Virus record (IMG/VR): IMGVR_UViG_3300023215_002059
Span: 1-22,751 of that record
Source: a virus
Direction: 5' to 3' (one strand)
DNA: 22,751 bases
This document shows, in pieces, positions 1-6,682 of the stretch (positions are counted from its first letter, which is position 1; each line of letters starts with the position of its first letter). The notes under the pieces were generated by a model. That model searched no databases and was not told the origin of the DNA. It saw only the letters and a program-made list of their open reading frames with translations. The position numbers and the translations under genes are program-made.

Positions 1-1571
1 ATTTGGTTCATTTGCTGCTGTTGATAGGCGGCATCTTGAGCTTCTTGCTCCAGCTTTTGTTTCATTAATTTTATTTCCCCCTCACTCATATCATAGTACT
101 CTTTGTATATGTAATCTTTTGGAAATAATTGAGTTGCAGTGACTCCTTGAATAATTTGTAGTCTAGCTTGATCAATCTCTAATCTACGCTTCGTGTATCT
201 ATCGGAAGGATCAGGTAGTCGAATACGAAGAGCATTAATTAAAGTGATAGGATAACTTTTTAATGCCAAGTGTCTTTTTGCTACAGTCTCCAACCCTACT
301 TCAAACATCTGCTGTACTCGCCCTACTGCTCTTGCAAATTTAACATCTAACTCAGATAAATTTGCTTTTCTTTCAGGAGCTTTATCTTTTTGATCTACAA
401 TATAATCCTTAGGAACTTTTAAAGCCGCTAAAAGCTTATCCCTAAAGTAGGATACATCTGTAACTTCGCCAAGGTTAGTTGCTCCCGGCAGCGTTTCAAT
501 TCTTGTTCCTTGGTTTCCTTTAATGGGTACAAAGTAGTCCTCGTCGGCAGCTAGTGGGTTATATCTATTATCAATGCCATTACCACGGAAATACTTTTCT
601 TTCTTAAATTTCTCTTTTACCCGCTCTACAAAAAGTTCAGCTTTGCTAGAAGGCAAGTTTCCTACATCAATATAAAAAATTCGTCTTTCAGGAGCCCGTG
701 CTAATCGGTAAATAAGCATGGCATCCTCCATCATCCGTAAGGATCTAAAAACTTGTACCCCGTAAGCTGCTATCGACTTCCCGTAAGGGTAAAATTTAGG
801 ATCCGAGGTAAATAGCCTAAAGTGAATTATTTGGTTTCTATCTAATTCAATATAATTAGAACTTTTGATCCCCATTCCACCATCTGGAGGAGGGTTAGAA
901 GGGTCTAAAGAGTTCTTGTCAGGGATCTGCTGTAAGAAGGTTTTTAAGTATCCATAATCATTCTCTACTCTAATAATATAATTAGGGTTAAGTATTTTAA
1001 TTTTTTGAATACCTGCTAAAGGATTATTTATATCTAGAATAAGCTCCATAAAGCAATCCCCAAACTTTACCATATTTCTAACAATATCGTAATACACTCT
1101 ATCTAACTGAATATTTTCAAAGAGCTTTTCTACCTCTTGGACAACTTCAGGGTTATTAGATTGAATAGTCCATCTACGATGCTGTGTATCTTTTTGCGTA
1201 GAATCATCTGAATAAATATCAAATGCCGCCCCACATTCAGAGTACTCATCCATTCGTTCGTACTCCTGATACCTATTTCTTCTAGACCTTTCAATCTCGG
1301 AAAATACTGGGGTTGCTCTGTTTACGGTAAAGGCTAGGCCTGTATCTCCCGAGGTAACATCCGAGCTATTTACTTTAGTGTCTCCTCCTTGATCTGGAGA
1401 TTCGAAGTCATTAATTTTTTTGGCTACTTCTTTTTGAGCGGGAGAAGCAAAGAATCGCGCAAACCATCGTCCGATTGCTCCCCTAGGATAGAAATAAGGT
1501 CCCGCTGTGGAAAAATTACCCTGCCATGTGGTTTCGTCTTCGGTTATTTGTTTCTTTACTTCATCAGCCAT
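1..1571 (-). CDS. Portal vertex protein, T4 gp20-like (3' end beyond window)
   Basis: Forms the dodecameric portal ring at one capsid vertex, through which the terminase pumps DNA and to which the tail is joined. I translated this minus-strand frame by hand; it stays open from the ATG at 1571 to the window edge, about 523 codons, already close to the full length of T4 gp20 (524 aa). The diagnostic block RLARAPERRIFYIDVGNLP is nearly identical to the T4 gp20 signature. It is followed by a VKEKFKKEKYF segment and by IETLPGATNLGEVTDVSYFR, as in gp20. The visible C-terminal part is Gln/Glu-rich (QQQQMNQ). The start lies inside the terminase gene, whose last 16 bases it overlaps, so the two are probably translationally coupled. 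The Shine-Dalgarno is weak (AGAAGATTT). Identification is very secure; only the exact C-terminus is unseen. Confidence 0.95.
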   Translation of the reverse strand, partial: MADEVKKQITEDETTWQGNFSTAGPYFYPRGAIGRWFARFFASPAQKEVAKKINDFESPDQGGDTKVNSSDVTSGDTGLAFTVNRATPVFSEIERSRRNRYQEYERMDEYSECGAAFDIYSDDSTQKDTQHRRWTIQSNNPEVVQEVEKLFENIQLDRVYYDIVRNMVKFGDCFMELILDINNPLAGIQKIKILNPNYIIRVENDYGYLKTFLQQIPDKNSLDPSNPPPDGGMGIKSSNYIELDRNQIIHFRLFTSDPKFYPYGKSIAAYGVQVFRSLRMMEDAMLIYRLARAPERRIFYIDVGNLPSSKAELFVERVKEKFKKEKYFRGNGIDNRYNPLAADEDYFVPIKGNQGTRIETLPGATNLGEVTDVSYFRDKLLAALKVPKDYIVDQKDKAPERKANLSELDVKFARAVGRVQQMFEVGLETVAKRHLALKSYPITLINALRIRLPDPSDRYTKRRLEIDQARLQIIQGVTATQLFPKDYIYKEYYDMSEGEIKLMKQKLEQEAQDAAYQQQQMNQ

Positions 1572-3097
1572 GTTAAATCTTCTACTTTTGGTCCCCCATG
1601 TGAGATTACGGGCATATTATTTTTAATAGGATACATATTCTCTTGTTTAAACGCAGACTCATTTTTAATTTCAAGGAAAGACCCCTCTCTAGTATCCTTC
1701 ATAATATGATTCGCTAGGCTTAAACTCATTATTAAATCGTCGTGTCTTCCCCTGTCGGCTGTTATCTTCCCAGCAGCGGTTATTACAAAAGTATTTAGTT
1801 CATTTAAAGTACGTTCTGAGTTAATTTTTAATACATTCGTTCGTATCGCTTCCTCTAATTCAGATAAAATAACGTCTCTGTTTTTAGCGGTTATCTGAAA
1901 CCCGGCAAGCCCCTTCTCATCATGCCATAAATTCTCGTACTCTAATTTATTATAGAGCAAATCTACCACATGATTTCCGATAGTATTTCGCTCTACGACC
2001 ATATTAGCTAGATTATAGTAAATACCTTCCTTGTTTAGTATTGCGGAGAACTCATCGACGGTGGTTTTATTGCTATAGAATTCGGCTACTACCTCTCCGT
2101 TGTATAAATTTACTACTTGAAATGCGGAGTAATCTCTATCTCGTCCTAAAGCAGTATCTACTCCAATGATATACTCATAGTAGGGTTCAGGATCTTTCCA
2201 CACGCGCATTCTATTATTATATTTAATATAATAATCAGAAGATACATTTTCGGCCAAGTGAGAAAGAATAATACCATCAACAAAAGTATCTCCTGTACCC
2301 AAAAACTCACATTCATATTCTTGAAGCCATTGTTTTCTAGGCATATTTGCCTTAGTAATTTTTTCCCACTCATCAACATTAAGTGAGGGGGTTCGATTTA
2401 TCATTTCCTCATAAAGATGTTCGTATCCAGTGTTTCTATGATACTCAGGGTGGGTTTTCCATTTAATATCAATAGCAGTAAATGCGTTAGCGTGTTCTAC
2501 TGCTTTCATATAAGTTTCAAAAAACCAGTTACCTACTCCATTTACAGTGGACAAGATAAACGCACGGCCCCCCGTAGAAATAATTGGGTAAACTGCAGCC
2601 CAGATGGTATCAATAGATTCAATAAAGGCTGCCTCATCAACAATTAGAAAAGATCCAGCTAATGACCGTCCTGATTGTTTTCCTGAGGGACGAGATTTAA
2701 TAATTGATCTATTTTTTAATTTTAGGGTATGCTTATTATCCTCAGAAATTCCAGGTTGTAAGAACTTAGGTAATTCTTCATACATAACTTTAATTCTATC
2801 CAACACTTCAGTTGCTTCTGTATCACCTTTTGAAAGAATAACTATAGCTTGGTGTTTGTGAAAAATAGCCAGCCACAAAGAGTAGGCCGAAGCAATCGTT
2901 GTACATCCTGCCTGTCTAAATTTTCGGAGGATATTAAATCTATTTTTTTGAAGTTCTCCAACAATCATCTCCTGAAATGGGTATAATCTAAAGGGGACCA
3001 ACCCTCGTACAGGATGTGTAACGTGTACATAATTACACATAAAGTATTGCGGGTCTTTTTTACATTTTTTAAATTCTTCTAATATATTATTTTCCAT
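1556..3097 (-). CDS. Terminase large subunit, T4 gp17-like (ATPase-nuclease)
   Basis: Packaging motor that translocates genomic DNA into the prohead and cuts concatemers. The 513 aa show both expected domains. In the N-terminal ATPase there is a variant Walker A (RKFRQAGCTT, residues 58-67), as in many T4-like terminases, and a Walker B with catalytic Glu (FLIVDE, 150-155); the coupling motif is likely STVNG (183-187). In the C-terminal RNase H-like nuclease the acidic residues are D314 (GVDTALGRD), E369 (VVERN) and the HDD at 452-454, in the same order as the three catalytic acids of T4 gp17. An AAGGA Shine-Dalgarno lies about 10 bases before the ATG, inside the oppositely oriented glycosyltransferase gene. 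The 3' end overlaps the portal start. The small terminase subunit is not in the window. Confidence 0.97.
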   Translation of the reverse strand: MENNILEEFKKCKKDPQYFMCNYVHVTHPVRGLVPFRLYPFQEMIVGELQKNRFNILRKFRQAGCTTIASAYSLWLAIFHKHQAIVILSKGDTEATEVLDRIKVMYEELPKFLQPGISEDNKHTLKLKNRSIIKSRPSGKQSGRSLAGSFLIVDEAAFIESIDTIWAAVYPIISTGGRAFILSTVNGVGNWFFETYMKAVEHANAFTAIDIKWKTHPEYHRNTGYEHLYEEMINRTPSLNVDEWEKITKANMPRKQWLQEYECEFLGTGDTFVDGIILSHLAENVSSDYYIKYNNRMRVWKDPEPYYEYIIGVDTALGRDRDYSAFQVVNLYNGEVVAEFYSNKTTVDEFSAILNKEGIYYNLANMVVERNTIGNHVVDLLYNKLEYENLWHDEKGLAGFQITAKNRDVILSELEEAIRTNVLKINSERTLNELNTFVITAAGKITADRGRHDDLIMSLSLANHIMKDTREGSFLEIKNESAFKQENMYPIKNNMPVISHGGPKVEDLTWLMK

Positions 3098-3788
3098 GAA
3101 TATTTATTCCTTAACTTGCACCCGAGATGATACTCCTACTAAAACTACTGCTGCTCTATTAGAGTACTTTAAACGATGCAATATTGAGTCAAAACTTTTA
3201 ATAAATAAAGGTTCTATTTTTTCTGCCTACTCCGAGGGAGTTGAAAATCTAAATGCTAATTTAGATGATATCATCATTTTCTGCCATGATGATATTGAAA
3301 TTCTTACAGAGCCTATTGTATTTACTACTCTTCTCAAAGAAAAACTCACAAAAGAAGAAACAGGTTTCGTTGGCGTGGCTGGAACTAGGATGTTTTCACA
3401 AAGCGCGGTATGGTGGGACTTAAAATTATGGCAGCAGGGAGCGCATAGCGGGTTTGCCTTCCATGGAGATGATGTAACCACTATGGATTCCTCATTTTAC
3501 GGCAAATTTGGACAAGTTGTTGTAATGGATGGCATTTTCTTAGCAGCATCAGTAAAAACTTTACGCCAGATTCAGCTAACTAAACCTAAAACCTTTGAAG
3601 GAGACTGGGATTTTTATGATATCTTCTATACATTTCAAACTTATCTTAAAAAACTTAAAAATTACACTCTTCCCATCCAGATACGCCACGAATCGAGAGG
3701 AGAACTTACTGGAAGAGATTCTTGGCACAAAAACAGGGCTGCATTTTTAGCTCTATTCAATAAACATTTACCTGCCACAGCAGTATAA
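3096..3788 (+). CDS. GT2-like glycosyltransferase (GT-A fold, Glyco_tranf_2_5/StrF-like)
   Basis: Predicted nucleotide-sugar glycosyltransferase of 230 aa. Visible features: N-terminal beta strand (MNIYSLTCTR), a hydrophobic strand ending in the acidic metal-binding triplet HDD (residues 64-66, the DxD equivalent), the GFVGVAGTR turn (90-98), a VVVMDGIFLA strand (141-150) and a C-terminal IRHESRG...W segment typical of the family. The substrate is unknown. Phage enzymes of this kind may modify virion proteins, host surface glycans or phage DNA, and nothing here decides which. Its ATG shares bases 3096-3097 with the terminase ATG on the other strand, so its promoter must lie inside the terminase gene or its transcript must come from further upstream. 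No Shine-Dalgarno is visible upstream (A/T-rich). It ends at a strong hairpin terminator. Confidence 0.8.
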   Translation: MNIYSLTCTRDDTPTKTTAALLEYFKRCNIESKLLINKGSIFSAYSEGVENLNANLDDIIIFCHDDIEILTEPIVFTTLLKEKLTKEETGFVGVAGTRMFSQSAVWWDLKLWQQGAHSGFAFHGDDVTTMDSSFYGKFGQVVVMDGIFLAASVKTLRQIQLTKPKTFEGDWDFYDIFYTFQTYLKKLKNYTLPIQIRHESRGELTGRDSWHKNRAAFLALFNKHLPATAV

Positions 3789-3789
3789 A

Positions 3790-3822
3790 ATAAGCTGGTT
3801 GCTGTAATAACAACCAGCTTAT
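3790..3822. terminator. Bidirectional intrinsic terminator between convergent genes
   Basis: A perfect 12-bp inverted repeat (3790-3801 with 3811-3822) encloses a 9-base loop. It is followed by an A/T-rich tract on the plus strand and by ATTTTATA on the minus strand. It lies between the stop codons of the convergent glycosyltransferase and hsp20 genes, so it should terminate both transcripts. Confidence 0.85.
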
Positions 3823-3846
3823 ATATTTAAGGAGTTAGGTTTAAAC

Positions 3847-4341
3847 TTACTTTTTTTCAATCTCTTCTTCAGCTTCTTCTTCAAGTACTTCAGAAGGAAC
3901 AACAGCTTCCGAAGGAAGTTTAATTTCAAATATTTGCGCTTCTGCTGCTCTTGGAATTCTTATTGTTAAGAGCCCCTGAGTAAAATCAATATCAGTTTCT
4001 TTCAAATCAAAAACCTCATCAATATTGAGAGAGAAATCCACATCTTTTTTACTGATGCCCTGGTGTACAAATTTTACACCTTCTTCCTTCTCTCCATTAG
4101 CTGCAACGCGCAATATATTTTTACTTGCGCTTACTTTAAGGCTCTCTTTTGCATAACCTGCGAGAGCAAATCTTAAATACAAGTTATTGCCTTCATTATC
4201 AATCCAGCAATCAGTGTGGGGGTAGTTTGGGAGAAGCGACAATTGCTTCTTAGGTTGAATCACCATACTATCCCAATCGTTTAGAACCGTATCAAAGTGG
4301 CTCCAAATAGACTCAAAATTAGTCCAATAAAAATTTCCCAT
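3847..4341 (-). CDS. Small heat shock protein, Hsp20/alpha-crystallin family
   Basis: ATP-independent holdase chaperone. Hsp20 homologues are frequent in marine T4-like phages, where a role in virion morphogenesis or stress protection is presumed. The alpha-crystallin domain is recognisable: DCWIDNEGNNLYLRFALAGY, then the SLKVSASKNILRVAANG strand pair and the LLTIRIPR strand. The short N-terminal arm is Trp/Phe-rich and the tail is very acidic (EEEAEEEIEKK). A frame-consistent upstream ATG exists at 4365, but the start at 4341 (MGNFYW) is preferred because AAGGAGA lies 7 bases before it; the protein is then 164 aa. The gene is monocistronic between a terminator and a divergent region. Its leader contains mutually exclusive hairpins (see the separate entry). 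Confidence 0.9.
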   Translation of the reverse strand: MGNFYWTNFESIWSHFDTVLNDWDSMVIQPKKQLSLLPNYPHTDCWIDNEGNNLYLRFALAGYAKESLKVSASKNILRVAANGEKEEGVKFVHQGISKKDVDFSLNIDEVFDLKETDIDFTQGLLTIRIPRAAEAQIFEIKLPSEAVVPSEVLEEEAEEEIEKK

Positions 4342-4348
4342 AATATGT

Positions 4349-4397
4349 CTCCTTTCTTTCGACAAGGGGGGAAGGAGTCCTATACCAGCAACTCCTT
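4349..4397 (-). promoter_or_regulatory. hsp20 leader with switchable Shine-Dalgarno hairpins (candidate RNA thermometer)
   Basis: Read on the minus strand, AAGGAGT (4397-4391) can pair over 7 bp with ACTCCTT (4378-4372), leaving the real Shine-Dalgarno AAGGAG (4354-4349) free. The same CTCCTT (4377-4372) can instead pair over 6 bp with that Shine-Dalgarno across a 17-base loop. The two helices cannot coexist. A TATAAT on the minus strand (4408-4403) is a possible -10 just upstream, but its -35 is poor. Hsp20 genes are a known class of RNA-thermometer targets (ROSE, fourU). The assignment here is inference from pairing alone. Confidence 0.45.
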
Positions 4398-4476
4398 TTT
4401 CTATTATAGATAGTTATTTAAACAAAAGAATGCTAACTTTTCCTATTTTTTTTCTATATACTATGGAGGGTAATTT

Positions 4477-5037
4477 ATGAATTTTGGAACAGTGTACACC
4501 GTAGAATCTTTAGGAGGGAGCCCTAAAGAAGCTGAAGGACAACAATATACCGAGTATCAGTGTTATCAAATAAAAAAATGTGAGATATTAGTTTATATTA
4601 AAAAAGACCCCCTTACTTCCGAAACAAATTTTTTCGCTGTAGGCGAAGCTTCTCTTGATTGCTGTTGTCTTAATATAGATTTTCTATGGCCTGTGGACCC
4701 CAATGGTAATGGTTACACCGATAATCCCATGGATGCAGAAGGGGGAATTACAGAAGGAAGTGTAGAGGAGGGAAGATTTCGGTTCTTTGCATCTTTCTCT
4801 GAAGTGTGTTGCGAACCATGTGCTTGGGTCACGATAGAGTATCCTGGAGCCCTGCCATCAATACAATATAACGCTGCCTGTAAATGCGAAAAAGAAGATG
4901 GTGCCGCGAGCCAAGTACCTTTTAGGGTTAGCGGAACCTACGTTGCGGGCACCGGGGCGGGTTCAACCGATGCTGCGCTGAAGTCGGCTTGTGACCGAGC
5001 AGGTTATGAATTAGGGTTCTGTAAGGGCTGTGGGTGA
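4477..5037 (+). CDS. Cys-rich virion-type protein with M-x-FG N-terminal tag
   Basis: This 186-aa protein has no recognised family, but it is a distant relative of the Cys-rich proteins at 13669, 14377 and 17141. It starts MNFGTVYTVESLGG and then has a CYQIKKCEILVYIKK strand, corresponding to CYYKVKMEG and CYYRLKLTG in the paralogues. Cys-rich clusters follow (DCCCLNIDF, EVCCEPCAW), and it ends FCKGCG. There is no signal peptide. A strong Shine-Dalgarno (GGAGG, about 8 bases upstream) decides the start. It is the only member of the family on the plus strand. The last 45 codons are Gly/Ala/Thr-rich and visibly more G+C-rich than the rest, as if a different 3' end had been attached. The role is unknown; a structural or decoration protein is the best guess. 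Confidence 0.7.
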   Translation: MNFGTVYTVESLGGSPKEAEGQQYTEYQCYQIKKCEILVYIKKDPLTSETNFFAVGEASLDCCCLNIDFLWPVDPNGNGYTDNPMDAEGGITEGSVEEGRFRFFASFSEVCCEPCAWVTIEYPGALPSIQYNAACKCEKEDGAASQVPFRVSGTYVAGTGAGSTDAALKSACDRAGYELGFCKGCG

Positions 5038-5054
5038 ACTATTGGAACATAAAA

Positions 5055-5081
5055 AACTCCCCCTAAAAAATAGGAGGAGTT
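5055..5081 (-). terminator. Terminator of the minus-strand late operon
   Basis: The inverted repeat 5055-5065 / 5071-5081 gives 10 pairs with one C-A mismatch and a five-base A loop. On the minus strand the hairpin is followed by a T-run (TTTTTT, partly within the stem), the form of an intrinsic terminator. It sits between the ends of the plus-strand gene 4477-5037 and the minus-strand operon. On the plus strand no T-run follows, so it is mainly a minus-strand signal. Confidence 0.75.
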
Positions 5082-5159
5082 CTGCGAAGTTCCAAGCACG
5101 AAAAGCGTACCGCTACTTCAAACTTGATCTATGGGTTCCAACCTATTCCTAATTAGTAA

Positions 5160-5423
5160 TCACCTTTTCAAGAATCCCCTACCGTGATATTTAGTAGAAG
5201 GTTTCCTCGCAGTAATTGTCCGTCTTGCTCCTCTTCCAGTTACCCCTTCAGGGTCCTTCCAAGATCTGTTTTCTGCTGAGGTTTTCTTAGCTTGCATTGC
5301 CCTAGGATCGTGAAAACCTCTAAGTTTCATTCCTGACTTTGTTTTTTGTTTGGAAAACTGATGGCCTTTACCTGTCCTTTCTGCCTCTACCAAACTCTCA
5401 TAAATTTTATCTTGCCAATTCAT
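5160..5423 (-). CDS. Small basic phage protein, N-terminus related to 12187 gene
   Basis: Hypothetical 87-aa protein, strongly basic (about a quarter Lys/Arg), ending GRGFLKR. The N-terminal helix MNWQDKIYESLVEAE matches the start of the small basic protein encoded at 12187-12444 (MNPYEKLYDLLIEEA), so both probably carry the same short targeting or docking helix. The body is different in the two. Its ATG overlaps the TGA of the small gene just upstream (ATGA), which suggests translational coupling. It is the last gene of the operon before the terminator. No enzymatic motif is seen. Nucleic-acid binding or packaging into the head is possible from the charge, but this is inference. Confidence 0.7.
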   Translation of the reverse strand: MNWQDKIYESLVEAERTGKGHQFSKQKTKSGMKLRGFHDPRAMQAKKTSAENRSWKDPEGVTGRGARRTITARKPSTKYHGRGFLKR

Positions 5424-5551
5424 ATTAATTTTTTTCCATGTTTTCGTTTGCTCTCTCGAACAAATAAACGCTTGATTTGCTTTTTAAGAAAGTTAACCTT
5501 CTCAAAGTATCTAGGGTCTTTGTTTTTATATCCCTTATTCTTTCTTTTCAA
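5420..5551 (-). CDS. Very small basic protein (43 aa, TTG start)
   Basis: A short minus-strand frame reads LKRKNKGYKNKDPRYF and ends KRKHGKKLI; it is extremely Lys/Arg-rich. There is no ATG: the frame opens at TTG (5551), directly after an in-frame stop, with AGAGGGG about 8 bases upstream as a Shine-Dalgarno. The stop codon overlaps the next ATG as ATGA, the arrangement of coupled phage genes, and this is the main support for it being real. The function is unknown. It could be a DNA- or RNA-binding peptide. If not translated, this is simply a 212-base gap. Confidence 0.5.
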   Translation of the reverse strand: MKRKNKGYKNKDPRYFEKVNFLKKQIKRLFVRESKRKHGKKLI

Positions 5552-5598
5552 TGCTTAAGCCCCTCTAACTAGAGAGATAAGCCCCCTTTCAGCAGTGC

Positions 5599-5613
5599 GC
5601 TACCCTAGGTAGC
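5599..5613. repeat. Small hairpin downstream of the PAAR gene
   Basis: GCTACC and GGTAGC pair perfectly around a 3-base loop in the gap 5552-5635. A T-rich tract follows on the plus strand only, so as a terminator it would point against the operon. On the minus strand it is an inter-cistronic hairpin that may protect the upstream mRNA from 3' decay. Confidence 0.4.
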
Positions 5614-5635
5614 ATATATCTTTTTAAGTTCATAA

Positions 5636-6472
5636 CTATGTAACCCGTAGGCAACTAATAGCAACTACTGGGGATGAATTATCATAATCTATAGGCTCCA
5701 CAACTTGGAGTAAAATATCAACGGCTAATATATAGTACCTATTTTTAAGCACGGGAATAATCGAAAACGGGTTTCCTAATTCTATGCTCCAAGTATCAGA
5801 ACTAGATTGATCAGGGGCAAGATTATTAATAATTCTAGTTTCAATAGGTACAATGTTAGGAAAGGTAAGAGGAGTTTCTTCCGTAATAGTAATAAAGGAG
5901 GGTAATGGCGATAAAGGAGGATAATCCACTTCAAGCCCTAAAACCTCATATAAACCAATTTTAAATGGCCCTGTATGCGATACCCCCTGATTTTGAATAG
6001 AGTAATTGAACACTGTAGGCCCAGGCCACGCAATTAGAGGTGAAGGTACATAGAAAATATATTGATTTGGAGGTACGGCAGGAATAGCGGGAAGCTGCAC
6101 AGTAAATCCAGTAACTACAAGTTGAGGTAATATAGGCTGTCCAGGGCTTGCACCACTTCCAAGAGATCCAGCGGGAGGATAAATCCCCCCGGTAAAAACA
6201 TCAGAACTTCCTGTGGTAAATGCAGCACAATGAGTAGGGGGGAGAGGACAGGGGGGGTGCGCCGTTATAGCATCTCCAGCTACAGATACGGGCTGATCTT
6301 CACAATTTACATACGCACTTCCAGGACCTGTAATTTGTCCTCCTGTAACCGTAGTATTTACTCGAATCTTCGATACTCCCCCATCGTTTACAAATACTGT
6401 AGTACTCCCAAACATAGGATCTAAGCAGGTAGCTAAAGAGGTGGGAGAGGAATTAGTTACCCCATAAGACAT
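5636..6472 (-). CDS. PAAR-like spike-tip protein with C-terminal CARDB-like domain
   Basis: This 278-aa protein appears to have two domains. Residues about 20-96 resemble a PAAR tip: repeated short strands of the form TVFVNDGGVSKI, SAYVNCEDQPVSVAGD and SSDVFTGG, with the pattern GD-x4-HPPCP...HC giving candidate metal ligands H72, C75, H81 and C82. PAAR proteins cap the central spike of contractile tails (T4 gp5.4, T6SS). Residues about 125-275 have the beta pattern of CARDB adhesion modules: YSIQNQGVSHTGPFKIGLYEV early and YYILAVDILLQVVE...DYDNSS at the end, matching the usual N-x-G and D-x-E-x-N-N hallmarks. It starts MSYG, a possible variant of the M-x-FG tag. The start is 3 bases after the upstream stop, with AAGAGA as a weak Shine-Dalgarno. 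Confidence 0.65.
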   Translation of the reverse strand: MSYGVTNSSPTSLATCLDPMFGSTTVFVNDGGVSKIRVNTTVTGGQITGPGSAYVNCEDQPVSVAGDAITAHPPCPLPPTHCAAFTTGSSDVFTGGIYPPAGSLGSGASPGQPILPQLVVTGFTVQLPAIPAVPPNQYIFYVPSPLIAWPGPTVFNYSIQNQGVSHTGPFKIGLYEVLGLEVDYPPLSPLPSFITITEETPLTFPNIVPIETRIINNLAPDQSSSDTWSIELGNPFSIIPVLKNRYYILAVDILLQVVEPIDYDNSSPVVAISCLRVT

Positions 6473-6475
6473 AAA

Positions 6476-6682
6476 TTATCTCTTAGCTCCTAAATCTTTA
6501 TCAGGATCCCCGTAGACCTCAACCCACAGGGAGTCCAAGGAGGTCGGGGTATTTCCTGTTATCTGCTCATATGCCACATCAGGAATTAAAGGACCTTTAT
6601 AAATAACCTTCGGTGCGTGTTTATCAGGATCAGTAAAAGTCCCTTCTGGTTTATTTTTTCTTTTATTGTCCTCAATAAACAT
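6476..6682 (-). CDS. Small hydrophilic protein of unknown function
   Basis: Hypothetical 68-aa protein rich in Lys, Asp and Pro, without signal peptide, membrane segment or Cys. Its ATG overlaps the stop of the lectin-like gene upstream (TAATG), and the next gene begins 3 bases after its own stop, so it sits in a coupled trio between an adhesin and the spike tip. Such a position would suit a chaperone or connector for one of its neighbours. No family was recognised. Confidence 0.65.
   Translation of the reverse strand: MFIEDNKRKNKPEGTFTDPDKHAPKVIYKGPLIPDVAYEQITGNTPTSLDSLWVEVYGDPDKDLGAKR

Noticed and set aside
1389-1709. Plus-strand frames over portal and terminase
   Set aside because: They are antisense shadows of two firmly identified genes.
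4342-4365. Longer Hsp20 start at 4365
   Set aside because: It would translate the Shine-Dalgarno that sits 7 bases before the ATG at 4341.
4372-4402. Plus-strand intrinsic terminator (hairpin plus T-run)
   Set aside because: It has terminator form on the plus strand, but the plus-strand transcript already ends at 3790-3822; the pairing makes more sense in the hsp20 leader on the minus strand.
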